A stretch of 64,000 bases of DNA from Bdellovibrionales bacterium CG10_big_fil_rev_8_21_14_0_10_45_34. GTDB taxonomy: Bacteria; Bdellovibrionota; Bdellovibrionia; Bdellovibrionales; 1-14-0-10-45-34. The stretch spans positions 211,552-275,551 of the forward strand of contig PEZS01000001.1 of the NCBI GenBank assembly GCA_002778785.1, read 5' to 3'. A program made the translations under genes and the position numbers. Position 1 is the stretch's first letter. Every line of letters begins with the position of its first letter. Shown here in pieces: positions 24,507-32,543 of the stretch. Under the pieces are notes generated by a model, which was not told where the DNA came from, ran no database searches, and was given only the letters and a program-made list of their open reading frames with translations.

Positions 24507-25079
24507 CTAAGGAAGGCTAGAGGGATATTGAGATCTCGGCGGATTCTCCGATTCATTTGTGCCACATATCATTTCTGGCTGGTCGGGCTCAAAACCTCTG
24601 AAATAGTGCCTTGGCTTAACAATCGGGTAACTCGTGGGGTTCTCGGGCATCATTTCTTTTGCTGAGTTTGCTTCTTCCGAAGTGAGTTCACGATAGCCGG
24701 GTGTGTACTTCCAGCCAAATCCCCATCGGTAAGAGGTCGTATTGCAGGGGCCGCCACCTTGCCTAACGAAAAAATACATGGTGTTGGCCGCTACTTCATC
24801 ACCCGTGTCTTGAATGCATTTTTTAAAATCACTGTCGGCTGTTAAACGTTCTTCGTAGGTGCCGCCTACCCAATAGGCCACATCATGTATTTGACAGCAA
24901 TGGGCCCATTGCTGTCGATTCCATACGGGCCCTTCAACCCAGCTACTGCAGCCGTCCGTGGAGAACTTTTCAAGCTCATTAGGGCCGGATGCCGCCGCCG
25001 CACTTGCTGGCCCGCTGACTATTAAAGCTGCCCACGTAATGCCTCGAACTAAAATTGAAAACTTAATGAGCGTTCGCAT
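24507..25079 (-). CDS. secreted phospholipase A2-like protein
   Basis: The 190-residue protein has an N-terminal signal peptide (cleavage near SAAAASG). The block WAHCCQIHDVAYWVGGT contains Cys61-Cys62-x-x-His65-Asp66, the catalytic CCxxHD pattern of phospholipase A2 enzymes, with further Cys at 44, 86 and 111 for disulfides. PLA2 enzymes hydrolyse the sn-2 ester of phospholipids; in a predator-like or environmental bacterium it could attack other cells' membranes, which is speculation. It is monocistronic. Confidence 0.62.
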   Translation of the reverse strand: MRTLIKFSILVRGITWAALIVSGPASAAAASGPNELEKFSTDGCSSWVEGPVWNRQQWAHCCQIHDVAYWVGGTYEERLTADSDFKKCIQDTGDEVAANTMYFFVRQGGGPCNTTSYRWGFGWKYTPGYRELTSEEANSAKEMMPENPTSYPIVKPRHYFRGFEPDQPEMICGTNESENPPRSQYPSSLP

Positions 25080-25300
25080 TTCTTCTCCTTAACTTCTCGA
25101 TCTCAGAGGGACCAAAGATTTCTACTTCAGTCATTAGTAAGGGATGACCCACCAAGAGTTGCAGTACTGATCGCCTACTTTTTTGAAAGCTAGTTTCAAA
25201 ATTTTCGGTCGGTAAGTATTGAGCCACCGATTGTAAACTCTGCGCGCAAGCCTTGTTTTATGATAGGGGCAATCTGGCGGTTTCCATCTTTTTTCTGGGC

Positions 25301-25359
25301 CGTTCAGACAAAAATAGGCCTATGGTCAGACGTTCAGATAAAATAGTCCTATGGTCAGA
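25301..25359. repeat. two-copy direct repeat of about 30 bases
   Basis: CGTTCAGACAAAAATAGG plus CCTATGGTCAGA (25301-25330) is followed at once by a near copy (25331-25359), one base shorter with a few changes. The surrounding 25080-25512 holds no gene. Confidence 0.8.
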
Positions 25360-25512
25360 ACTCATCACTTCGGCTCTTACACGCAGTCACATATCGACTT
25401 AGCCGAGGTGTGATTCTTTATCGCCCTCTTAGTAAAAACCTTTTGGACCCATTTCGTAAGACGTACGTTGTAGGACTTTTGAAGTGGACTTAATTAAGGC
25501 AACACGATTACC

Positions 25513-26673
25513 TTGGTCCTTGTGAAAGATAACAAACGATCTAAAGCTGCATTTATTCACACGGGGGCTTGGGGCGATCTCTACGTCTCACTGGCAGCCC
25601 TGCAAGTAACTTGTCAGCGTCACGTCACAAATGGAGTTGTGCTAGTCGGCTCCGCAAAATGGAAAGATATTATCAAGAAAACTGACTGGCCGGCGGTAGA
25701 AGAAATTTGGGAATGCGACAACGGGCGATCAGCCAACGTTTATACCTGGTCTGCAAAGCAAAACGACTGGCAACTCTCGCTCGAAGGCGTGCCGCTTTCG
25801 GTTTTGTTTAAAAAAGTAATTCGAAGTTACAATGCTCGTACCGAGTCACTGAGGTATGCCTTTGCCCCTCTTATCGCGCGCGTCCCAGAAAGGTTTGGTA
25901 GTGCACCGTGGCCCCTCTCGAAGCTATTTTTCACGCACCCTTCGAAATGGTTAGGAAAGGACCCGATCATTCACGAACGCGATAGGATTTTGCAGGTTGT
26001 GATCCCAGCACAGTCAGAGACACAGGTGGGGCTTCCTCCACTTCGGCAAACAAGTCATAAGACATTGCGAGAGTTGTTTGGAGATTTGAAACAGCCCTAC
26101 ATTTTAGTTAACCCCACGGCTAGTCGGCGAGAAAAAGCATGGCCGAGTGCGAAGTTTCGTGAACTTGTTGAGCGGATCAGTGCGGAGTTTGCTCAAAGGG
26201 GGCAGAAGATTCAAGTTCACCTTGTAGGGGCACAAAGCGAAACGCAGTGGCTTGAGGAATGTTTACCAAAACCGCAACTACCAACATCAGATAGTGAGCG
26301 GGATAATTCGCAGACGGCGAATCCCGAGACACCAACTTTGTTATTGCAGCCACGTAGAATATTAGATGCCGTAGAGCTTATCGCTGGTGCAGAGCTTCTT
26401 GTTGCCAACACGAGTTCACTCCAGTTTTTAGCGGCAGGTGTGAAGACTCCGGTCGTGACGCTCATGGGAAGAGGAACACCAGAAATTTGGGGGCCTTTAG
26501 GCGAAGAGGATATCGTAATTCGCGGTGAAGTGAGTGCAGATGCTGATAATGATATTTTCAAGCAAGAACGACTTGCCTACGAGTCGATCCCTGTTGAAAG
26601 GGTGTTTAAAGTCGTGATGGGCTTTTTCGATCAGCAAGAAACATCTTCAACAATTACTCAATATGCTGAGTAA
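25513..26673 (+). CDS. glycosyltransferase family 9 (ADP-heptose:LPS heptosyltransferase-like)
   Basis: The 386-residue protein matches the GT9 family that builds the inner core of LPS from ADP-heptose in the cytoplasm. The N-terminal Rossmann half begins KAAFIHTGAWGDLYVSLAAL (the family's G-D-xx-x-x-x-P-A-L type start). The C-terminal half has ILVNPTASRREKAWPSAKF and AGAELLVANTSSLQFLAAG with VVTLMGRGTPEIWGP. The start is TTG at 25513, with GTG at 25522 possible. It is monocistronic. The acceptor is not known. Confidence 0.82.
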   Translation: MVLVKDNKRSKAAFIHTGAWGDLYVSLAALQVTCQRHVTNGVVLVGSAKWKDIIKKTDWPAVEEIWECDNGRSANVYTWSAKQNDWQLSLEGVPLSVLFKKVIRSYNARTESLRYAFAPLIARVPERFGSAPWPLSKLFFTHPSKWLGKDPIIHERDRILQVVIPAQSETQVGLPPLRQTSHKTLRELFGDLKQPYILVNPTASRREKAWPSAKFRELVERISAEFAQRGQKIQVHLVGAQSETQWLEECLPKPQLPTSDSERDNSQTANPETPTLLLQPRRILDAVELIAGAELLVANTSSLQFLAAGVKTPVVTLMGRGTPEIWGPLGEEDIVIRGEVSADADNDIFKQERLAYESIPVERVFKVVMGFFDQQETSSTITQYAE

Positions 26674-26910
26674 AAACACTCAACATACTGAGCAATGTAA
26701 GTAGTTGATTCTGCAAGGCAATATTGCCACATCACTTATAAATGGCCGTTTCTTTAGAAACTCCAATAGTTTTAGGTAGTTAGATTTTAACTAAATTATT
26801 TTTGAATAGGCCTTAAGTCGGGTCCACAAGTCTCCGAAAATCTACTATTGCGTTGGCTGGGTGTCGGCGGGCATAAAACAGTTTTTGTAGAACATCGCTA
26901 GAGGTGCGGC

Positions 26911-27216
26911 ATGAATATCACCGAGGTTAAAGTCTTCCCGGTTAACGAAGATCGGCTTAAGGCCTATGTCTCCATTACCATCGACGATTGCTTTGTTATT
27001 CGAGATTTGAAAATCATCAATGGGCACACGGGTCTTTTTGTGGCCATGCCTAGCAAGAAACGAAAAGATGGGCAGTTTAAAGATGTAGCTCATCCACTCA
27101 ATCAAGAAACCCGCGAACTAATTGAAAAATCAGTTTTCGACGCGTACGAGAGAGAAGTAAAGATGATGGGCGATGCGCTTGGCGATATGAATCGCAATCG
27201 ATACGAAGACGAGTGA
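26911..27216 (+). CDS. spoVG: SpoVG-family RNA/DNA-binding regulator
   Basis: The 101-residue protein begins MNITEVKVFPV and continues KAYVSITIDDCFVIRDLKII and GLFVAMPSKKRKDGQFKDVA, HPLNQETRELIEK, all SpoVG hallmarks. SpoVG is a small nucleic-acid-binding regulator, known from Firmicutes, Borrelia and many others. GAGGTG lies six bases before the ATG. The upstream region 26674-26910 is gene-free with a GGCAATATTGCC palindrome (26717-26728). Confidence 0.93.
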   Translation: MNITEVKVFPVNEDRLKAYVSITIDDCFVIRDLKIINGHTGLFVAMPSKKRKDGQFKDVAHPLNQETRELIEKSVFDAYEREVKMMGDALGDMNRNRYEDE

Positions 27217-27255
27217 ATACGACAGAGTTCACCAGGAATTTGCCCAGCGTCCGAT

Positions 27256-27316
27256 TCACTATGCATAGTGATCGATCCTAATTCCTAATTCCTAATTCCT
27301 AATTCCTAATTCCTAA
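27256..27316. repeat. 16-base palindrome followed by heptameric tandem repeat CCTAATT
   Basis: TCACTATGCATAGTGA (27256-27271) is a perfect palindrome. At 27277-27311 there are five perfect tandem copies of CCTAATT plus a partial sixth to 27316. The pair separates convergent spoVG and a lipoprotein gene. Confidence 0.93.
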
Positions 27317-27322
27317 AGCAAT

Positions 27323-27616
27323 TCAAAGTCCGTCGCACTGGTAGGAAGTGTTCGAGTAATAGCTTCTGTCGCCAGTGGGATCACACTGCTTGAAAAAGAA
27401 GGGGCCTCTCTTTTCGACCTCGTGTTGGGGAGGGGACGGATGAATATCAAACTGATCAGAAACATAAGACGCCGGATGAGCTCGCGAAGTGTGCTGAGGT
27501 GTCGAACACCCTAAAAGAAGAAAAAAAGAGATGCCCACGGCAGTCCACGGCCTGAAGACAGGCGTTTGGCCGGTATTTTTCGCTCTCGACATTTGACGGA
27601 CGTTAAAACTTTGCAT
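27323..27616 (-). CDS. small lipoprotein of unknown function
   Basis: The 97-residue product carries a basic N-terminus, a hydrophobic stretch and a lipobox FFLLLGCS, so lipid attachment is expected at the Cys. AAGGA precedes the ATG at 27616. The mature part is rich in His, Pro, Ser and Tyr with two further Cys (QCDPTGD, QCDGL) near the end. It is divergent from lpxC. No family is recognised. Confidence 0.7.
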   Translation of the reverse strand: MQSFNVRQMSRAKNTGQTPVFRPWTAVGISFFLLLGCSTPQHTSRAHPASYVSDQFDIHPSPPQHEVEKRGPFFFKQCDPTGDRSYYSNTSYQCDGL

Positions 27617-27666
27617 GAAATCCTTTTTCTAGACGTCGACACCCCCGCTTGATAGTATCCCAAATA

Positions 27667-28605
27667 ATGTTGTTTCAGAGAACACTCAAAAAAAGGGTTG
27701 TTGTTGACGGGACTGGTTTACATACCGGCAAGCCCGCCAGGCTGGCATTCTGTCCGGCTCCAGAAGACACCGGAATACTATTTGTTCGCAATGACCTACC
27801 GGGTCAGCCTTTACTTCCTGTACTTTGGGACCGGGTCAAGGCGACGCAGCAAGCAACTACACTTGGCGGAGATGACTTTAGCGTATCTACAGTTGAACAC
27901 TGCCTATCTGCGGTAGCAGCCCTACGAATAGACAATATGTTGATTGAACTTGAGGGGCCCGAGATTCCCATTGTTGACGGAAGTGCCGCGCCCTACCTCA
28001 ACGCCTTACTCAGTTCAGGGTTTTATGATCAAAAGAAACTGCGATCTTACATTTATATGACTAAACCTATTGAAATGACTGACGGTCAAAAGTTTGCCCG
28101 CATCAGTCCCTATAATGGGCTGAGAGTTAGCTGCAAAATTCATTTTGATCACCCTTGCATTGGCGATCAAGAACTCGATATGGATGTTAACCAAGTCACA
28201 TTTACGCGCGAGATCGCACCGGCTCGTACTTTTGGCTTTTTAAAAGATGTGCAGGAGCTTCATCGGCGAGGTTTAGCCCTCGGGGGCTCTCTTAGCAATG
28301 CAATCGTACTCAATGAAGACTCTATTATAAATCCAGAAGGCCTTCGATTTCGCGATGAATTCGTGAGGCATAAAATTCTAGATGCATTAGGCGACTTGGT
28401 GACGCTTGGTTATCCTATGCTCGGTCACGTTCATCTCGAGAGGACGGGGCACGATTTCATGAACAGATTTATTAGAAAAGTTGTCGCTAGCCGTGATTCT
28501 TACAGGGTCATAAATATGGGCGATCGGGATATTAGGGTTGATGCGGCCGTAAGCGAAGAGCTTAGGCAAAATCATATTCTTGTTGGCGCCCAGTCGGGCT
28601 CGTAG
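27667..28605 (+). CDS. lpxC: UDP-3-O-acyl-N-acetylglucosamine deacetylase
   Basis: LpxC is the zinc-dependent, committed step of lipid A synthesis. The start ATG at 27667 (MLFQRTLKKRV) is chosen over an upstream TTG at 27649. The N-terminal GTGLHTGKPARLAF is diagnostic. Zinc-binding residues are seen as the His of STVEHCLSAV, the His and Asp of RHKILDALGD, and the conserved HDFMNR block. The length of 312 residues is normal. The neighbour downstream is ald, 94 bases away. Confidence 0.96.
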   Translation: MLFQRTLKKRVVVDGTGLHTGKPARLAFCPAPEDTGILFVRNDLPGQPLLPVLWDRVKATQQATTLGGDDFSVSTVEHCLSAVAALRIDNMLIELEGPEIPIVDGSAAPYLNALLSSGFYDQKKLRSYIYMTKPIEMTDGQKFARISPYNGLRVSCKIHFDHPCIGDQELDMDVNQVTFTREIAPARTFGFLKDVQELHRRGLALGGSLSNAIVLNEDSIINPEGLRFRDEFVRHKILDALGDLVTLGYPMLGHVHLERTGHDFMNRFIRKVVASRDSYRVINMGDRDIRVDAAVSEELRQNHILVGAQSGS

Positions 28606-28699
28606 GGGCTCTAAGACTTCTCATTGATTTTCTGATTTTTCCATGGTGGAGTCTGTCTCCAATGATTTCCTAGATTTTTTAAAAAAGGGGTATTCAGTC

Positions 28700-29809
28700 A
28701 TGATTATAGGTGTGCCCAAAGAGATTAAGATTAGCGAAAACCGCGTGGGTATGGTTGAGGCTGGGGTTCTGCAACTTGTGAAAGAAGGACACCATGTCAT
28801 TGTCGAGACGGGTGCTGGCCTAGGAGTTGGACTCACAGACGAAGATTACGAAAAAGCGGGTGCAAAGATTATTGGAACTAAAGCTGAGGTTTACGCCAAG
28901 GCTGATATGATTGTAAAAGTGAAAGAGCCTCTTCCAGAAGAGTACGAACTCATGAGGGAAGACCAGATTCTTTACACGTATCTCCATTTAGCAGCTGAGC
29001 CCAAGCTAGCTCGCGTACTTTGTGAAAGAAAAGTAAAGTCTGTGGCCTATGAAACGATTCAGAAAGCAGATGGTAGCTTGCCACTTCTTACTCCAATGAG
29101 CGAAGTTGCCGGTAGGATGGCGACCCAAATTGGGGCTACCTATCTACAGAAGAATAACGGCGGAAAAGGTGTGCTGCTTGGGGGCGTAACAGGTGTGCCA
29201 AGGGGCCACGTAGTTGTGCTCGGAGGCGGAATAGTAGGAATGAATGCCACTCAAATGGCAGTCGGTCTGGGAGCGCGGGTAACTGTGCTAGATGTTAATA
29301 CAAGTCGGCTCGACTATTTTGATGATATCTTTCAAGGCCGAGTGAATACCCTCTTTTCTAATATAAAAAATATTGAAGAAAGTGTGAAGACCGCAGACTT
29401 AGTCATAGGAGCTGTGCTTATTCCAGGAGCTAAAGCCCCTCACCTTGTTACAAAATCAATTGTTGAAGCGATGGAGCCTGGAAGCGTGGTTGTAGACGTG
29501 GCTGTTGATCAAGGTGGTTGTATCGAGACGTGCCGTCCTACGAGTCACACTTCACCGACGTACGATGTTTCGGGCGTGATTCACTATTGCGTTCCCAACA
29601 TGCCGGGCGTGGTATCGAGAACATCCACGTATGCATTGACGAATGTGACCCTCAAGTATGCGTCTATGATTGCACAGCATGGTCTCGAGCAAGCACTAGA
29701 GCGAGACGAGACTTTGAGACCGGGACTGAATACCTATAAAGGTTACGTAACCTATGAACCGGTAGCACGTGATCTAGACCTAGAATACCGACCTTACACA
29801 GGTAAGTAA
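28700..29809 (+). CDS. ald: alanine dehydrogenase
   Basis: Ald converts L-alanine and NAD to pyruvate, ammonia and NADH. The start is set at ATG 28700 (MIIGVPKEIKISENRVGM), preceded by GGGG; the frame extends upstream without a site. The 369-residue length fits the family. Motifs include VKVKEPLPEEYELMREDQ, the catalytic YLHLAAEP region and PMSEVAGRMA, then the NAD-binding VVLGGGIVGMNATQMAVGLG. It likely supports amino-acid catabolism. It is followed by convergent comEC genes. Confidence 0.96.
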   Translation: MIIGVPKEIKISENRVGMVEAGVLQLVKEGHHVIVETGAGLGVGLTDEDYEKAGAKIIGTKAEVYAKADMIVKVKEPLPEEYELMREDQILYTYLHLAAEPKLARVLCERKVKSVAYETIQKADGSLPLLTPMSEVAGRMATQIGATYLQKNNGGKGVLLGGVTGVPRGHVVVLGGGIVGMNATQMAVGLGARVTVLDVNTSRLDYFDDIFQGRVNTLFSNIKNIEESVKTADLVIGAVLIPGAKAPHLVTKSIVEAMEPGSVVVDVAVDQGGCIETCRPTSHTSPTYDVSGVIHYCVPNMPGVVSRTSTYALTNVTLKYASMIAQHGLEQALERDETLRPGLNTYKGYVTYEPVARDLDLEYRPYTGK

Positions 29810-29846
29810 TTTACAATCGCATTGGGTATGTCGTCGTCGATATGCC

Positions 29847-30617
29847 CTAAAATTGGAATATAACATTTCCCCAATGTTCTGTTAATAGGGGCAAGTGTCC
29901 ACGTACTTTAAGAGTCTTCAAAGCCGCGACGGAGGGATGTCGATGTTTGAGATATCTTTGGCTGGCCACGATTGTTTTCAAGTTTTTCAAATGTACTAAC
30001 ACGCTCGAGTCGGTGCTTGTCTGGCTTCCGTGGTGTCCGAGAACCCATATATCAATTTGTTTGTTTAAATGTTTTAGCCACAGCCGTTCTTGTTTTTTTG
30101 GGGCGTCCCCACTGATCCAGATTTTATTTTTGATCACAACAGAGGCACTTGTTGGATTTCTGTTCGTCACCCTTCTTTGCTGAGACGCCTTTTTAATATT
30201 TGGAAGTAATATTTGAATGTACTGAGGCTTATATTCGCATTGGTTTGCATGGAAGATCTTCTTTTTGGTATCCCCAGTTTTGGCAATTATGTGTTCGTGA
30301 AGGAAGACACAATGGCTTGAAAAGGCCCTACTCAACTTTGCATGAAAACCCACATGGTCATGATCAAGATGGGTAGGGAAAAACAAGTTTTTCTTTTTTG
30401 CACAAAGCTGCGAAACAGCTCTTAGATTGAATTTTTCGCCGCCAAAATCTGTATGAAAGCATTCATTGAGTGTGACGTAGGTCGTCCACTGACCCTGTCC
30501 GACGTTCCATATGACAAACTGGTCAGATCCAGATGGAGAGATAGAAGCACAGAGAAAGAGTAAAGGAAATAACAGATAGAAACTTGGCCTTACAAAATCA
30601 AAACACGTTTTTACCAT
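29847..30617 (-). CDS. ComEC C-terminal metallo-beta-lactamase-like domain as a separate gene
   Basis: The start is set at ATG 30617, preceded by AGGAA, two bases after the upstream stop. The 256-residue product has an N-terminal hydrophobic helix and then a MBL fold like that of ComEC: WNVGQGQW, PTHLDHDHVGFH (the HxDHDH-type metal motif), ISGDAPKKQE and VLGHHGSQTSTDSS. In most bacteria this domain is fused to the ComEC channel; here it is encoded apart. It probably processes incoming DNA at the inner membrane. Confidence 0.8.
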   Translation of the reverse strand: MVKTCFDFVRPSFYLLFPLLFLCASISPSGSDQFVIWNVGQGQWTTYVTLNECFHTDFGGEKFNLRAVSQLCAKKKNLFFPTHLDHDHVGFHAKLSRAFSSHCVFLHEHIIAKTGDTKKKIFHANQCEYKPQYIQILLPNIKKASQQRRVTNRNPTSASVVIKNKIWISGDAPKKQERLWLKHLNKQIDIWVLGHHGSQTSTDSSVLVHLKNLKTIVASQRYLKHRHPSVAALKTLKVRGHLPLLTEHWGNVIFQF

Positions 30618-30619
30618 AG

Positions 30620-31555
30620 TTAGCTTCCTGATTGTTCGAGGATCACACGTTTTCTGTATTGAACCTCGAGGTAGTAAGCAATTAGATGAAGTGTTGCGAG
30701 ATATGAGAAACAAAAAAGCCCGGGTAAGTTATAGCTTGTACTTTGGGGCCCCGACTCGGGGCCCATAGAGCAAATTAAAATCAATACGCTCCAGAGCCAA
30801 TCGCCGACGAAAGTGAACGGAGGCAATAAAAAACTCAAAAGGCACACAGGCAGCAGTATGAGACTGAGCACTGGACCTAAAATTAAATTGAACACTATCG
30901 AGATCGGATGCGGAGTTGTGTACTGAAGCAACAGGGGAGTCATTACGGTAAAGAGGAAGCATTGCCGCTTAAGTAGAGAGCTATTCTTAAACGGGAACAC
31001 CAACACTAAAGATGCTGCCCAGCTCAGCCAAAGTGAAGACAGGCTCGTCTTCGTACTAAAAAGGCAGATAGTCGCGAGACCCGTCAAAGCGACTTGAACC
31101 GAGGGGCTAAGAAACCGACTGTTAGCGCCGAAGGTGGAACCCAAAGACTGAAGTAAAAAAGCTCGAACCACAGGAATCTGAAAGTTTGTCATTGCGACAA
31201 AGCTAGCTAAGCAGGCAAACTTCACTGAACTTGCGAAAGATTGAGAAGTCCAAAAGAGGATTTTTTGTAGAAGGAAGCCGATAATTTGACTGACAAAAAG
31301 CAGATGGGCTCCAGAAACGACGATAAAGTGAATAAGACCTGCTGAGCGCAGACTTGTGAGCGCTTCAGGAAGAGTGGTTGGCGGCTTTCCGCAGACAATG
31401 GCCGCGTAAAGGGCTGCGTAGCGAGATGAAGGGGTATGGCTCAGGCAAACGGTGTGAAGGCCACTCGCACTAGCACGTCCTCTTGCTGGATCCAGCAACA
31501 CAACAAGCTTGATGCAAAAAAAACACAAAACAAACAGAAACCAAGTGCGAACCAT
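30620..31555 (-). CDS. comEC: ComEC/Rec2 competence-domain membrane protein
   Basis: The protein of about 311 residues contains the Competence (PF03772) core: LTSLRSAGLIHFIVVSGAHL, then hydrophobic helices and FQIPVVRAFLLQSLGSTFGA. It would form the DNA translocation channel in the inner membrane. The long N-terminal DUF4131 region of full ComEC is absent or very short. A start at ATG 31555 is assumed; TTG at 31573 is also open, without a good site. It is directly followed by the separate MBL-domain gene. Confidence 0.82.
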   Translation of the reverse strand: MVRTWFLFVLCFFCIKLVVLLDPARGRASASGLHTVCLSHTPSSRYAALYAAIVCGKPPTTLPEALTSLRSAGLIHFIVVSGAHLLFVSQIIGFLLQKILFWTSQSFASSVKFACLASFVAMTNFQIPVVRAFLLQSLGSTFGANSRFLSPSVQVALTGLATICLFSTKTSLSSLWLSWAASLVLVFPFKNSSLLKRQCFLFTVMTPLLLQYTTPHPISIVFNLILGPVLSLILLPVCLLSFLLPPFTFVGDWLWSVLILICSMGPESGPQSTSYNLPGLFCFSYLATLHLIAYYLEVQYRKRVILEQSGS

Positions 31556-31838
31556 TGGACTTGGCGACTGCAAGGTGCTAGTTGAGAGGCGCCAAGCGGA
31601 GTGCTTTAGCAGATTTTACGCAGTTATGGAAAATCGGATTCAGAATCCAAAAAACGGATCAAGAGAGAAGCCTTATTATTGCAATAAACCCTTTAATTTC
31701 AATATGTTATGCTATGCTTAAAAATTAAGCATTCCGCTCAAAATCATTCCAGAGGGCTGTTCTAAGGTCCAGCCTAGGGCAAAGTCCACATCGACTGTGG
31801 ATAACTCAAAGGAGATAATTAGAAAAAGGGGATTAGAT

Positions 31839-32543
31839 GTGAAATTAACACTTATTGCCGCCTCAATATTTTTGGTGTTTGTGGGTTGCGCGAGCCAACA
31901 GAAATCCAAACTGGCTTCCGACTATCGCCTCCGCAAGCAAGTAGTGCAACTGCGCCGTGAAAACCGAGATCTCAATGATCAGCTTAAAGCGTTATCTGAG
32001 GTTAAGAAAAAAAGGGCACCTGATTCGCAAAGAATTAAAGAATCCGCTTTTGACGACACCCTCAAGTCGATAATGGAGATTGAAGGGCCGCGGTCCGAAG
32101 TCAGCGCGGAAGATCACGTGTTCTATGATTTAGCGCTGCAGGCATATAAAGCAGATCAGCTTGAAGAAGTTCGGCGTAACCTTAATCTGCTTCGATCAGT
32201 AAATCCTAAAAGTGTCTTTATCACTGAGATTCAGCTGTATGAGGCTGAACTTCTTTTGAGAAATGGACGGAACCTCGAGGCCGTTCATATTGCACAGGAT
32301 GTGATACTCTCGTCGAAAAGTGCACTTGCGAGAATAAAAGGGCAGCTAATAAAAGGGGTCGTTTACGAAAAAATGAACGTAAATGAATCTGCCAAAGAGT
32401 CGTATCTCCAAGTAGCAAGAAAAACAGATAACAGTGAAATTCGGCTTTGGGCGCTTAAAGCACTCAGAAGAGTTAGGGCTCCGCAAAGAGAGATTGCCAA
32501 AAGGTTACCCACAAAGAAAGTGAAACAGAGTGAAAGAAAATAG
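31839..32543 (+). CDS. lipoprotein with coiled-coil and TPR-like region
   Basis: The GTG at 31839 is preferred: GGGGA lies six bases before it and it gives a lipoprotein signal ending in FLVFVGCAS; an upstream GTG at 31797 would add 14 residues. A coiled coil rich in Lys, Arg and Glu follows (residues about 30-60), then helical TPR-like repeats such as HVFYDLALQAYKADQLEE and RNGRNLEAVHIAQDVILSS. It resembles envelope scaffold lipoproteins. It overlaps the next gene by 14 bases, so the two belong to one operon. Confidence 0.8.
   Translation: MKLTLIAASIFLVFVGCASQQKSKLASDYRLRKQVVQLRRENRDLNDQLKALSEVKKKRAPDSQRIKESAFDDTLKSIMEIEGPRSEVSAEDHVFYDLALQAYKADQLEEVRRNLNLLRSVNPKSVFITEIQLYEAELLLRNGRNLEAVHIAQDVILSSKSALARIKGQLIKGVVYEKMNVNESAKESYLQVARKTDNSEIRLWALKALRRVRAPQREIAKRLPTKKVKQSERK

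Noticed and set aside
31796-31804. Perfect DnaA box (TGTGGATAA)
   Set aside because: A single nine-base match is expected by chance in 64 kb; there is no cluster or AT-rich unwinding region, so this is not an origin.
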